Source: Hymenobacter cyanobacteriorum (lineage in GTDB: Bacteria; Bacteroidota; Bacteroidia; Cytophagales; Hymenobacteraceae). Taken from it: DNA of 64,000 nucleotides. Within the stretch, counting starts at the first letter, position 1; each line of letters opens with the position of its first letter. Positions 1 through 8,798 of the stretch are shown piece by piece. The DNA lies in assembly GCF_022631375.1 (NCBI RefSeq), contig NZ_JALBGC010000005.1:1-64000 (forward strand), in the 5' to 3' direction. The translations under genes and the position numbers were made by a program. The notes beneath the pieces are model-generated. The model was not told where the DNA came from. It searched no databases and saw only the letters and a list, made by a program, of their open reading frames with translations.

Positions 1-85
1 CTCTTCCCATTCCGAACAGAGCCGTTAAGCCCCGGTGCGCCTATGGTACTGCCTTCACCGGTGGGAGAGTCGGTCGCCGCCAACC
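1..85 (+). rRNA. rrf: 5S ribosomal RNA, 3' portion (truncated by the window edge)
   Basis: The first ~85 bases match the conserved 3' three quarters of bacterial 5S rRNA: the loop with CCCATTCCGAACAG, the GCCGTTAAGCCCC segment, the TGGTACTGC segment and the closing GGGAGAGT. The 5' part lies outside the window, so this is the end of an rRNA operon read on the plus strand. A strong hairpin with a T run follows directly. The exact 3' end is estimated to within a few bases. Confidence 0.93.
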
Positions 86-96
86 TTTTCCAAGGA

Positions 97-141
97 AAAT
101 CCCCTTCGCATGCTTTCACCAGCGCGCTAAGGGGATTTTTG
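97..141 (+). terminator. Rho-independent terminator of the rRNA operon
   Basis: Inverted repeat AAATCCCCTT (97-106) and AAGGGGATTT (129-138) followed by T residues, about 12 bases after the 5S rRNA end. Confidence 0.85.
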
Positions 142-180
142 CTTTCCATGGCGATTGGTATAGTGTGCTATTGAATAGGT

Positions 181-247
181 AGCGACTACCTGTCGCTCTT
201 AGGGAGAAAAGATGTAATTTTGAGGTAATTATTAATCTGAATTATCT
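181..247 (+). promoter_or_regulatory. rodA upstream region with a small hairpin and a candidate -7 box
   Basis: A six-base-pair hairpin (AGCGAC at 181-186, GTCGCT at 192-197) precedes TAATTTTG at 215-222, which matches the Bacteroidota -7 consensus TAnnTTTG. No good TTG box is seen 19-20 bases upstream, so the promoter call is tentative. The GTG start of rodA follows at 248. Confidence 0.3.
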
Positions 248-1543
248 GTGCAAGTTTCTCCGGCTCGCTATAGCCGAAATATTGACTGGATTACGGTATT
301 GCTCTATACCGTTCTGGTTGGTTTAGGGTGGGTGTGCATTTATGCTTCAAGTTATTCGCCGGATGCGCCGAATAATCCACTAAATGTTATGAGCTTTGAC
401 AAGCTCATGGCATTCAATTGGTTTAAGCAGTTGCTGTGGATTGGGACGGCGTTGGTGCTTATTGTGATTTTGCTGGTAGTGGATTACAAGGCGTACGATA
501 CTTTGGCGTATGCACTGTATGCGGGGATGATTGTGCTACTGCTGGTAACAATGGTAGTGGCGCGACCCATTGCGGGTTCAAGGTCGTGGTTGGAACTTGG
601 GCCCGTGCGATTGCAACCGGCAGAATTTGCGAAGTTCACAACTGCACTGGCTGCTTCGCGGTTTATGGCCAGCATTAATCTTCGATATCAGAACTGGCGC
701 GACCAGTTGGTGTTGGCAGGTATTACGCTGTTGCCGCCACTGCTTATTGTGGCTTCTAATGAATCGGGGCAGGCGTTGGTATTTGGGGCATTGCTGCTGG
801 CATATTTTCGGGAAGGGATGTCGCCGCTTATTCTGCTGTTGCTGGCCGCTGCGGGTATTATTCTGCTGCTGGCTTTGCTGGTGCCGAAACTGTGGTTGGT
901 ACTAGCATTCACGGTGATATTGGTCGTGGTGTTAGGCATAAACCGCCGAATATTACGACATCACCTGCCGTTGGCGGTGGGGGTGTGGGTGTCGGTAATC
1001 GGCATGGTGATAGGGGTTGATTTCTTCTACAATAAAGTGCTGCAGCCTCATCAACGGCAGCGGATAGAAATTCTCCTTAATCCGTCTTCGGACCCTTTGG
1101 GCAAGGGATGGAACGTGACGCAGAGCAAAATTGCCATTGGGTCGGGCGGATTGTTGGGGAAGGGCTTTTTACAAGGCACTCAAACGAAATTTGACTTTGT
1201 GCCAGAACAGAGCACTGATTTTATTTTCTGCACGGTAGGAGAAGAATTCGGCTGGATGGGAAGCCTCGTAGTGCTCGGATTGTATCTGACCTTGCTTTGG
1301 CGAATCATTTATGTAGCTGAGCGACAGAAATCGGTATTTGGGCGGACGTATGGCTACTGCGTAGCATGCGTGCTGTTTTTTCATATTACGGTGAACGTGG
1401 GGATGACCATTGGCTTGGCGCCGGTGGTGGGAATTCCGCTGCCGTTTTTCAGTTACGGTGGGTCGTCGTTGTGGTCGTTCACTATTTTGTTATTTAGCCT
1501 GCTGGCTTTAGACGCGTATCGCAAACAAGACTTGGTTCGCTGA
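248..1543 (+). CDS. rodA: Rod-shape determining protein RodA (SEDS peptidoglycan polymerase)
   Basis: This 431-residue protein is a SEDS-family (RodA/FtsW/SpoVE) multi-pass inner-membrane protein. In this family RodA polymerises glycan strands from lipid II together with a class B PBP during side-wall growth. About ten hydrophobic segments are visible. The C-terminal third carries the family signature GKG-FLQG-TQ, FVPEQSTDFIF, the GEEFGW loop, and the ending VVGIPLPFFSYGGSS. RodA rather than FtsW is chosen from the FVPEQSTDFIF loop. The start is a GTG. The stop overlaps the ATG of the next gene by one base (TGATG), so the two are probably translationally coupled. The gene is less G/C-rich than most neighbours. 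Confidence 0.93.
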   Translation: MQVSPARYSRNIDWITVLLYTVLVGLGWVCIYASSYSPDAPNNPLNVMSFDKLMAFNWFKQLLWIGTALVLIVILLVVDYKAYDTLAYALYAGMIVLLLVTMVVARPIAGSRSWLELGPVRLQPAEFAKFTTALAASRFMASINLRYQNWRDQLVLAGITLLPPLLIVASNESGQALVFGALLLAYFREGMSPLILLLLAAAGIILLLALLVPKLWLVLAFTVILVVVLGINRRILRHHLPLAVGVWVSVIGMVIGVDFFYNKVLQPHQRQRIEILLNPSSDPLGKGWNVTQSKIAIGSGGLLGKGFLQGTQTKFDFVPEQSTDFIFCTVGEEFGWMGSLVVLGLYLTLLWRIIYVAERQKSVFGRTYGYCVACVLFFHITVNVGMTIGLAPVVGIPLPFFSYGGSSLWSFTILLFSLLALDAYRKQDLVR

Positions 1544-2880
1544 TGGAGCGCGGGCGAGTTCCGGCCTGGGTTTGGATGGTACTGGTGGTGGCTCACGTAC
1601 TAGCGCTGGCTTGGGTGCTCCAGAGTGGACACTGGAATTTTCCGGATTCGGGGCGCTATCAGCAGGCAGCCAGTAATTGGGTTCAGTTTGGCCAACTATA
1701 TGCACGGAAATGGCCAAACACACCTCCTTATGGGCAGGCAGTGCAGGAGTTCACCATTCGCCCGCCGGGGTATCCGGCGATGCTGGTTGCTTTGGGCGGT
1801 GTGGCGGGACCGTGGCTGGTGCTGCTGGTGCAGAACGGGCTCAGCGTACTGGCGTTGGGCGTGGTGCTGGGTTGGTGGGGTAGGCGCGCACACCCACTGC
1901 CTCAGCAATGGCTGGCAGCGGTTGCGTTGGCGCTGACATTTCCAGCACAGCTCATTTATGCCAATGCGGTGATGAGCGAGGGAATGCTCCAGATTCTTTT
2001 GCTGGGGTTGGTCGCGGCCTTGCTGGCTTTCTATCGCACTGGCAAGTGGCGGTACTGGTTGGGGGCCGCGGCTGCGGTAGCGTTGGCGTTGCTGCTGAAG
2101 CCGGTTTGCGGGTTGCTGGCCGGGGCCTTTGCACTAGCTGGGTTGGTAGCTGGTTGGCGCACGCGGCAAGCGTGGGCAGTGATAATAGGCCTGCTTCCGC
2201 TACTGGTAGCAGGCGCCTACATGGCCTGGAACCAGCAGCGGACAGGCTATTTCCACTTTTCCAGCATAACCGAAATCAATTTGTTGCACTACAATGCGGC
2301 CGGGGTAGTGCGGCAAGTGGATGGGGCTGCAGCGGAGGAAGCCTGGGTAGCCAAGGTGTTGCGGGCGGCCAATGCGCAACAAAGCTTCGCGGCCCGGCAG
2401 CAGCTAATTCAGACAGAAGCGGGAGCCGTACTGCGGGCGCACCCGTGGGTGTATGCCCGGCAGCACTTGCTGGGGATGATGACGTTTTTCCTCGACCCTG
2501 GCCGTTTCGATATCAGTGAGTTTCTGGGGCTGGCACCGCTGGCAGGTGGTGGCTTGCTGGCGCAGGTGCGGGCGGGCGGGCTATGGCGTGCCATTGGGCA
2601 ACTGCCCTGGGGGCTGCTCGCGGGGCTGCTGCTAATACTGCTCGCTAATATCACGCGATTGTTGCTGGCGGTGCGCGGCTTTCGGGAGCTTGGGCAAGGA
2701 ACGGGCCCGGAACGGGCCGGACGTTGGCTGGCGGTAGGGTTGCTGGCTTATTTGGCACTGATGACAGGCCCACTGGGAGCGGCGCGCTTTCTGATGCCGG
2801 CCTGGCCGCTGCTGCTGGCCCTAGCGTTGGCAGGACTGCGGGCACCGACTAGACCGGTATCAGCCGCCGCCACTGCGTGA
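1543..2880 (+). CDS. Multi-pass membrane protein, probable GT-C-fold glycosyltransferase (ArnT/PMT-like)
   Basis: A 445-residue protein with roughly ten hydrophobic helices. The first periplasmic loop contains an acidic PDSGRYQQAA motif and then FTIRPPGYPAM. An acidic residue after the first helix and an RPPGYP-type loop are typical of polyprenyl-phosphate-sugar-dependent GT-C enzymes such as ArnT and the GT39/GT83 families. Substrate and acceptor cannot be read from the sequence. It is coupled to rodA by a TGATG overlap, which fits an envelope role but does not prove one. Its 3' end overlaps the convergent gene at 2849 by 32 bases, leaving no room for a terminator. Confidence 0.65.
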   Translation: MERGRVPAWVWMVLVVAHVLALAWVLQSGHWNFPDSGRYQQAASNWVQFGQLYARKWPNTPPYGQAVQEFTIRPPGYPAMLVALGGVAGPWLVLLVQNGLSVLALGVVLGWWGRRAHPLPQQWLAAVALALTFPAQLIYANAVMSEGMLQILLLGLVAALLAFYRTGKWRYWLGAAAAVALALLLKPVCGLLAGAFALAGLVAGWRTRQAWAVIIGLLPLLVAGAYMAWNQQRTGYFHFSSITEINLLHYNAAGVVRQVDGAAAEEAWVAKVLRAANAQQSFAARQQLIQTEAGAVLRAHPWVYARQHLLGMMTFFLDPGRFDISEFLGLAPLAGGGLLAQVRAGGLWRAIGQLPWGLLAGLLLILLANITRLLLAVRGFRELGQGTGPERAGRWLAVGLLAYLALMTGPLGAARFLMPAWPLLLALALAGLRAPTRPVSAAATA

Positions 2881-3907
2881 AGGTGAGCGCGAGCAACGTG
2901 CAAAAAACCGGAGTGGCCAGATAGCCCATGCGGCCAAGGTCGCCGGATAGCAGCATGTGGGCCGCAACGACGGCAAGGAAGCTAATTTCGGCTGAGCCAA
3001 ATGTCGAAAAAAGGCCCGTGGTGATGATGGCGCTGCGCTGTTGCCGGATAAAAGCTAGCAAGGGGATGAAGGTGAACAGACCAAAGATGCTGAGCAATTC
3101 GCCGAGGCCTTTAAAAGAGGCCACCCGGTGGAACGAATAGCTGAAGTTATCGAGGTGCGACAGCGCGTTGCTAACCGATTGGTCGGCGGATATGGCTAGG
3201 CGGCTATCAATGACCTGATGGGTGATGAACAACAGTACCAGCCCTCCCGCGAGTGCCAGGAGCTGACGGGGCCACCCCAACGCCGGCCGGCCAAACCATA
3301 GGAGCCAAGGCACCAGAAACAGAAACGACTCTTTGGCAAGCGGGCCAAGTGCCAAGGCCAGCACCACTGCCCAGCCGCTGCCGGGGCCGCGCCGCACAGC
3401 GTAATAGCCCAGCCCGAAAACGAGCAGGTACAGGCTGTCGGTGAGCGGCAAGCCGGCCGCATATTCGGCCCAGCGACTACTGAGAACGGCCAGCATGGCC
3501 AGCGCAGCGGCGGTTGGGGCAGCACCAGCCTGCCGGGCCGTGTTGAACCAGCAGGCGCCGGCCGCGCCGAGCAGCAGGGAATTGACAAGGTAAAATGCGA
3601 AACGCAAAGGCCATTGGCCTGCTGGCCGTTGCGGCCAGATGTGCGCGTATACTTGGGAAACAGGCGCTGCGACGGCGGCGGCGGCGGCGGGTACCAGCAC
3701 ACGGTAGCGCCGGGTCACATTCACGCTATCAAAGCGCCCGCTGGCCATGCGCAGGTAGCTGCGCGTGTCGAGCGAGTGCGAGAAGTCGTAGTGCACGTAC
3801 ATCGGATAGGCCAGGTTGGCCAGGGCGGCCACCGCCAGCAGCCACGGCAACAGCCAGCGGCGCAGGCGTGGGCTCGACGGCAGCACGATGGACGCGAGGC
3901 TAGGCAA
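2849..3907 (-). CDS. Multi-pass membrane protein of unknown function, possibly GT-C-like
   Basis: A 352-residue protein with about nine hydrophobic segments. The first loop carries DTRSYLRMA and then RRYRVLVP, and a later segment reads GLPLTDSLYLLVFG. The acidic residue in the first loop and the LTDS-type cytoplasmic motif resemble uncharacterised GT-C-fold mannosyltransferase-like proteins, but no family-defining catalytic motif is certain. Its start overlaps the stop of the upstream gene (3900) by eight bases, so the two are probably one transcript. It runs tail to tail into the gene at 1543. Confidence 0.55.
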   Translation of the reverse strand: MPSLASIVLPSSPRLRRWLLPWLLAVAALANLAYPMYVHYDFSHSLDTRSYLRMASGRFDSVNVTRRYRVLVPAAAAAVAAPVSQVYAHIWPQRPAGQWPLRFAFYLVNSLLLGAAGACWFNTARQAGAAPTAAALAMLAVLSSRWAEYAAGLPLTDSLYLLVFGLGYYAVRRGPGSGWAVVLALALGPLAKESFLFLVPWLLWFGRPALGWPRQLLALAGGLVLLFITHQVIDSRLAISADQSVSNALSHLDNFSYSFHRVASFKGLGELLSIFGLFTFIPLLAFIRQQRSAIITTGLFSTFGSAEISFLAVVAAHMLLSGDLGRMGYLATPVFCTLLALTFTQWRRLIPV

Positions 3908-5090
3908 ACTTGCGTTCGATGAGCTTCAGCAGCTTGTTGACGTGCTCTTCCTTGCGGCTCCAGTCATAGCGCTGCGAAAGGTCGTTGCTGACGTAAGCAC
4001 GGGCTTGCTCGGCGGTAGGCAGCGAATCGAGGTGTTGGATGGCGGCGTGGTAATCCATGTTTTCGCCGTTGAACAACTCGTTGATGAAGCTGAAGCGCTG
4101 GTTGATGGAAATGGCTTCGCGCAGGGTTTCGACCCTGGGCCCGGCGCGCTCGGCCAACGATGCGGGGGCGGCTGTGGGGCGGAGTGTATCGGCCAGGGCC
4201 GGCGCAGCGGGCTGGCCAGCTCTCAGCTTTTCGTGCAGCGGAATAGGCACTGCTTCGGTATTGGGCAGTGGCCGCGCCGGGGCCGGCACCGCTGCTGGCG
4301 CGGCCACTGGCGGCTCCAGCAGCGGTGCCGGCGCTTCTGGGGCAGCGGGTGCCGGGGCGCTCACGAATGAGGGCGTAGCGATGGGTGGCGTGGGTGTAGC
4401 CGGTTCGGTTGGGGCAGGGGCGGGCTCCGCCGTAGGGGTATTCAAGGACGATACCGGGCCATCTTCCAGCAGGTCGGCAGTAGTGAGGGGCAGCAGGGAG
4501 CTAAGTTCCTCAACCACGCGCTGCATGGACTGATGGGCTCGGTAATTGGCGGCGTGGTACAGTTCGAAACGGTGGGTGAGGAAGTCGCGGCTCAGCGGGT
4601 TGTTGGCTGAGAGACTGTCGAGAAACCCCTGGTAAAACGCTTTGTCGATATCAATGTAGCGCGCGGCATCGCGCAGGTTGGCCAGCGTAGGGTGCTCGGC
4701 CGCACCCAACAGCAGGCGTTGGAAGCTACCCAGCGGGTCGGCCACCAAGGCCAGCGTATCGGCAGCGGCCTGGGCCAGCAGGGGTTCAAATGCCGCCCGG
4801 CCCAGGCGAATGTGCCGTGAAAGCACGTTCATGAATTGCGTGAGGGCGGCTTGCACCGCCTCGGCTTCAAAATCGAAGTAGGCGCTGCGCAGGCGGGTGG
4901 TTTCGGCCTGCCACTGGCCCAGCAGCTGGCGCACCACCAGCAGGTTGAGCTGGCGCATGGGGGTGAACTTGAGCACGGCCGGGCCGTCGAGGGTGGCGTC
5001 GGGTTGGGGGCCGAAGTGTTGGTCGCAGAGCCGGGCGGCCAGGCGGCGGCCATACTGGGCGCACTTGGCGAGGCTATATTTGTCGTTCAT
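3900..5090 (-). CDS. Uncharacterised protein with conserved ends and an Ala/Pro-rich linker
   Basis: A 396-residue soluble protein with no signal peptide. Residues about 1-195 look mostly helical. Residues about 195-300 are a low-complexity Ala/Pro/Thr linker. The last ~90 residues form a compact segment containing ISINQRFSFINELFNGEN and ending in a Lys-rich helix. The same layout recurs in uncharacterised Bacteroidota proteins as far as I recall, but I know no function. An ATG at 5090 is preferred: the frame stays open to 5585, but that extension runs antisense across the ferredoxin gene at 5127 and reads like non-coding sequence. The gene is followed with an eight-base overlap by the membrane protein at 2849-3907. 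Confidence 0.72.
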   Translation of the reverse strand: MNDKYSLAKCAQYGRRLAARLCDQHFGPQPDATLDGPAVLKFTPMRQLNLLVVRQLLGQWQAETTRLRSAYFDFEAEAVQAALTQFMNVLSRHIRLGRAAFEPLLAQAAADTLALVADPLGSFQRLLLGAAEHPTLANLRDAARYIDIDKAFYQGFLDSLSANNPLSRDFLTHRFELYHAANYRAHQSMQRVVEELSSLLPLTTADLLEDGPVSSLNTPTAEPAPAPTEPATPTPPIATPSFVSAPAPAAPEAPAPLLEPPVAAPAAVPAPARPLPNTEAVPIPLHEKLRAGQPAAPALADTLRPTAAPASLAERAGPRVETLREAISINQRFSFINELFNGENMDYHAAIQHLDSLPTAEQARAYVSNDLSQRYDWSRKEEHVNKLLKLIERKFA

Positions 5091-5126
5091 AAAAAGGCCG
5101 GTTTCGGTGGCCGAAGTTAGGCACAA

Positions 5127-5447
5127 ATGCCCCTGCTCACGATTGAAAACTTGCCCGGCGCAGCCATCGAGGTGCCCGCCGATGCCACGCTGCTGGCGGC
5201 CCTGCAAGCCGCCGGGCACGACTGGATGCATGCCTGCGGGGCCAAAGGCCGCTGCACCACCTGCCGCGTGCAGGTGCTGGCCGGTGCCGAGCACCTGGCC
5301 CCGCTCACGGCAGCCGAGGAGCGCTACCGGGCGGCTGGCCGCCTCTTGCCCACCGAGCGCCTCACCTGCCAGGCCCGGCTCGTCGCTGGGCAGGTAACCG
5401 GCCGCGTGCCCGAAGCCACCAAACTGCCGCACGTGCAGTACTGCTAG
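5127..5447 (+). CDS. [2Fe-2S] ferredoxin (plant/chloroplast-type fold)
   Basis: A 106-residue protein with four ligand cysteines in ferredoxin spacing: Cys37, Cys43 and Cys46 in ACGAKGRCTTC, and Cys81 in LTCQ. The N-terminal half has the beta-grasp pattern of the family. It is a likely small soluble electron carrier, but its redox partner is not indicated by its neighbours. It is divergent from the gene at 5090, with 36 bases between the two starts. A second, different [2Fe-2S] ferredoxin is at 41544. Confidence 0.87.
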   Translation: MPLLTIENLPGAAIEVPADATLLAALQAAGHDWMHACGAKGRCTTCRVQVLAGAEHLAPLTAAEERYRAAGRLLPTERLTCQARLVAGQVTGRVPEATKLPHVQYC

Positions 5448-5602
5448 CGGCGCGATTATTCGCACCGGGCTACCGAATGCAAGCAGGCAGTTAGTCAGCC
5501 GCTTTGCCCCGATGCGAGGTGTTAATTGGGGCCGAGGGCGCTTTTCGCTTGGGTGTTCGTCGCTAACTTTAGGTTTCCAACCCACCTCAAACGCGCTGCA
5601 CC
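5448..5602 (+). promoter_or_regulatory. Intergenic region with a candidate tdk promoter
   Basis: TAACTTTA at 5564-5571 is one base off the Bacteroidota -7 consensus TAnnTTTG. A TTTT run at 5542-5545 lies 18-19 bases upstream in the -33 position. The match is imperfect. Nothing else is recognised here. Confidence 0.3.
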
Positions 5603-6229
5603 TTGTTTATTGAACCCCGCGTCGGCAACCGCCACAACGCCCCGCGCCGGGGCTGGATTGAAGTGGTGTGCGGCTCCATGTTCTCGGGCAAAACCGAGGA
5701 GCTGATTCGCCGCCTCACCCGCGCCCGCATTGCCCGGCAGCGGGTCGAAATCTTCAAGCCCGCCCTCGATACCCGCTACCACGCCGAAGACGTGGTGAGC
5801 CACAACGCCGCCCGCATCCGCTCGACGCCGGTGGCCATTGCCTCGGAAATTTTGCTGCTCGCGGCCGGCTCCGACGTGGTGGGCATCGACGAAGCCCAGT
5901 TTTTTGACGACTCGCTGGTGGATGTGTGCGCGCAGCTGGCCAACAACGGCACCCGCGTCATCGTGGCCGGGCTCGACATGGACTACCTCGGCCGCCCCTT
6001 CGGCCCCATGCCGGCGCTGCTGGCCACGGCCGAGTACGTCACCAAAGTGCACGCTGTGTGCGTGTGCTGCGGCGAAATTGCTTCTTACTCGTACCGCATC
6101 GCGGCCAGTGCCAGCCAGGTGCTGCTCGGCGAAACCGACTCGTACGAAGCCCGCTGCCGGCCCTGCTTCCTCGAAGGCCAGCAAGCCAAGGCACCGGCCA
6201 GCGTCGAGCCGGCCCAGGCCGCGCACTAA
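5603..6229 (+). CDS. tdk: Thymidine kinase (class II)
   Basis: Phosphorylates thymidine to dTMP in the salvage pathway. The 208-residue protein shows the type II TK layout: P-loop GSMFSGKT (residues 24-31), DEAQFF (Asp96, catalytic-base Glu97), and a C-terminal lasso with the structural zinc cysteines (CVCC near 150 and CRPC near 180). The likely start is TTG at 5603; the conserved domain begins only at residue 17, so a slightly later start cannot be excluded. Confidence 0.93.
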   Translation: MFIEPRVGNRHNAPRRGWIEVVCGSMFSGKTEELIRRLTRARIARQRVEIFKPALDTRYHAEDVVSHNAARIRSTPVAIASEILLLAAGSDVVGIDEAQFFDDSLVDVCAQLANNGTRVIVAGLDMDYLGRPFGPMPALLATAEYVTKVHAVCVCCGEIASYSYRIAASASQVLLGETDSYEARCRPCFLEGQQAKAPASVEPAQAAH

Positions 6230-6304
6230 ACGGCCAAGCCCGGCGTTAGGCCCCAGCGGCCGATGGGTCGGTATTCCTTTCACATTGAGATTTTTGCTGC
6301 GCGT

Positions 6305-8671
6305 ATGTTGCACCTTTTCCGTTGGTTGGCTGGAGTAGTGGGAATAATGCTGCTGGCTGGTGCAGCCCAGGCCCAAAGCACGGCTGGTTACGGCGACTGG
6401 CAGTTGCATCTGCCCACCAACCATCCCACTCACCTGGCCGACGACGGCGACCGGGTATACGTGGTGGCCGAAAACGCCTTTTATCTTTTTGATAAGAAGC
6501 TGAATACTACCCAGGTTCTTTCGCACCGCGATGGCCTGAACGACGTGGCCGCCGTGGCAGTGGCTTACGATTCGACGACCCGCCAAACCGTGGTGGCCTA
6601 CCGCAACACCAACATTGATGTGCTAACGGCCAGCGGCCGCGTGCGCAACCTGAGCGACGTGCTCCGCAAGGCGATTCAGGGCAGCAAGGACGTCAACCAA
6701 CTCACCGTAGAAGCCGGCAAAGCGTACCTCTCGACCACGTTCGGACTGGTCGTTATTGACCTTAACAAGCTGGAAGTAAGCGATACGTACAGCAACATTG
6801 GCCCCGGCGGCACCGTGGTGAACGTGTACGATGCGGCCGCAGCCAACGGCTACCTGTACGTGGCTACTTCTGCCGGGCTGTTGCGCGGCGCTTTGGCCAG
6901 CAACCTGCTCGACTACCGCAGCTGGACGCAGTACCTGCCCGTGCCGCTGAGCACCACGCAGCAAATTTACCACTACGTAGCAGCGTACGATGGCAAGGTG
7001 TATGCGGCAGTGGGCGGAAGGTTTGCCGGCGGATTGTACGTGTTCAATCCGGCCGGGGCAGGCAGCTGGCAGGCAGTGCCCAATACCTACACGGCACAGT
7101 TTCGCAACTTGCGCACCAGCAGCATCGGCGCATTAATAATTGACGACGATGCCGGCGTGCGCCGCGTCGACCGGGGCGGGAACGTGAGTGTTGTAGTGGC
7201 TCCCACGCGTGGCACGTCGATTCAGGATGCCGTGCGCTCGCGCGATGGCAGCTATTTCCTGGCCAATTACCAGTTGGGCCTGCAGCGGCTGCGGCCGGGG
7301 CAGCCCGCCGAAACGTTTCTGGCCAATGGGCCCGAAACCAGTCGGGCTTTCAGCCTGCTCGCCGATGCGCGTACCAGCATCGTGGATGTCTTCACCGGCC
7401 GGTATTCAGACCGGTATCAGCCGGACTATGCGCGGGCCGGTTTCTACGAGTATGCCAACGGCCAGTGGACCAACGTAACGGCCACTGCGTTCCCCAGCGT
7501 GGCCGATTTCCCCAACCCTACCAGCCCGGTGCGCGGCACCCGCACGCCCGATGGCACCTTGTATGTGGGCAACTACGGCGGTGGCCTGCTCGAATGGCAG
7601 GGGCCGGGCAAATTCCGGCAATTCGGGCAGAACACGCCAGCCGCCAACCCGCTTCTGGGCACCTTCGGCGATGCTAACCGCGTCGAAATAACCGATGTGG
7701 CGGCTACGCCCGAGGGCAAGGTCTGGGTGGTGAACCGCCACCTGCGCGACGGCATTTCCGGCTTGTCGATTCTGGACCCGGCCACCACCACCTGGAAAGT
7801 TATTCCGCCCACACCGGGCTTTGATGCGCTCGACCGCATTGCGCTGGACAATTTTGGCTACGCGTGGGTGTCGGTATCGCGCAAGTCGGACCGCGGCGGC
7901 GGGTCGAGCGCGGCCCCCGGTATTTTTGTCGTCGACCCTGAAAATGCCAATCCGCCGCGCTTTTTCACCGTGGCCAATGGCCTGCCCGACAACCAGATTT
8001 ATGAGCTGGCGAAAGACCGCCGGGGCTATATCTGGGCGGCCACCATCAAGGGGGTAGCGGTATTCAATGACCCCAGCGGACCGTTTCAGTCCACTCTGGG
8101 CTTTAGCACGCCCACCGTGCAGCGTGGCGAAGGCACGGGATTTCCGGCCCTATTTACCGAAGTGGTGCACGCCATTGCCATCGATGGCGGCGACCGCAAA
8201 TGGTTCGGTACCGACCACGGCCTGTGGCTCTTCAGCCCCGACGCCGAAGAGGCCTTGCTGCACTTCACCACGGCCAACAGCCCGCTGCCTTCCGACCGCA
8301 TCGTGGATGTGAAGGTGAACGACAAAACCGGCGAAGTCTGGGTGGCCACCGATGCCGGCGTGGTAGCTTACCGGGGCGGCGCTACCGTTACCGAAGGCGA
8401 GCCGAGGTGCGCAGCGGCCTTCCCCAACCCCGTGCGGCCCGATTTTCAGGGTATGGTGGGCATCACCGGGCTGGCCAACAACGCCATCGTGAAAATTACC
8501 GACGTAGCCGGCCACCTTGTGTATGCCACCACGGCGGCCGGCGGGGCCGTGACGTGGAACCTGACCATGCCCGACGGCCAGCGCGTGCGCTCGGGCATCT
8601 ACCTGGTGCTCTCGACCGATGCCGACGGCAAAAACGGCTGCGTGAGTAAAGTGGCCGTGCTGAGCAAATGA
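6305..8671 (+). CDS. porZ: Type IX secretion system protein PorZ (beta-propeller surface protein)
   Basis: A 788-residue secreted protein. In Porphyromonas gingivalis PorZ is part of the cell-surface attachment complex with PorU, PorV and PorQ, and it delivers anionic LPS for anchoring of cargo. A signal peptide (LAGAAQAQ near residue 28) is followed by GDWQLHLPTN, then many two-component-regulator-type propeller repeats such as TTFGLVVIDL, DNQIYELAKDRRGYIWAAT and DRKWFGTDHGLWLF. The last ~85 residues form a type A sorting domain (FPNPVRPDF to VSKVAVLSK). The ATG at 6305 is chosen because the signal peptide starts there. recO lies downstream, an arrangement I recall from other Bacteroidota. 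Assignment to PorZ rather than a generic propeller protein rests on the N-terminus, length and recO neighbour. Confidence 0.8.
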   Translation: MLHLFRWLAGVVGIMLLAGAAQAQSTAGYGDWQLHLPTNHPTHLADDGDRVYVVAENAFYLFDKKLNTTQVLSHRDGLNDVAAVAVAYDSTTRQTVVAYRNTNIDVLTASGRVRNLSDVLRKAIQGSKDVNQLTVEAGKAYLSTTFGLVVIDLNKLEVSDTYSNIGPGGTVVNVYDAAAANGYLYVATSAGLLRGALASNLLDYRSWTQYLPVPLSTTQQIYHYVAAYDGKVYAAVGGRFAGGLYVFNPAGAGSWQAVPNTYTAQFRNLRTSSIGALIIDDDAGVRRVDRGGNVSVVVAPTRGTSIQDAVRSRDGSYFLANYQLGLQRLRPGQPAETFLANGPETSRAFSLLADARTSIVDVFTGRYSDRYQPDYARAGFYEYANGQWTNVTATAFPSVADFPNPTSPVRGTRTPDGTLYVGNYGGGLLEWQGPGKFRQFGQNTPAANPLLGTFGDANRVEITDVAATPEGKVWVVNRHLRDGISGLSILDPATTTWKVIPPTPGFDALDRIALDNFGYAWVSVSRKSDRGGGSSAAPGIFVVDPENANPPRFFTVANGLPDNQIYELAKDRRGYIWAATIKGVAVFNDPSGPFQSTLGFSTPTVQRGEGTGFPALFTEVVHAIAIDGGDRKWFGTDHGLWLFSPDAEEALLHFTTANSPLPSDRIVDVKVNDKTGEVWVATDAGVVAYRGGATVTEGEPRCAAAFPNPVRPDFQGMVGITGLANNAIVKITDVAGHLVYATTAAGGAVTWNLTMPDGQRVRSGIYLVLSTDADGKNGCVSKVAVLSK

Positions 8672-8684
8672 TTCTGGAATGTGC

Positions 8685-8773
8685 AAATGTGCGTAATGTG
8701 AAAATAAAACAAAGGGCTTGAACGGGAACAGACTCTCCCGAAGACCCAGGGTATTTTCACATTGGACACATTT
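8685..8773. repeat. Imperfect inverted repeat between porZ and recO
   Basis: Two 22-base arms (8685-8706 and 8752-8773) differ only at the three central bases: both contain AAATGTG and AATGTGAAAATA in inverted orientation. The 45-base spacer is G/C-rich. There is no T run in gene direction after the second arm, so a classical terminator is unlikely. Confidence 0.75.
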
Positions 8774-8798
8774 CTACCGCATTTTCACATCATAAAAC

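Noticed and set aside
5091..5585. Upstream extension of the Ala/Pro-rich protein on the minus strand
   Set aside because: The extension runs antisense across the clearly coding ferredoxin gene (5127-5447) and beyond; the ATG at 5090 starts the natural protein.
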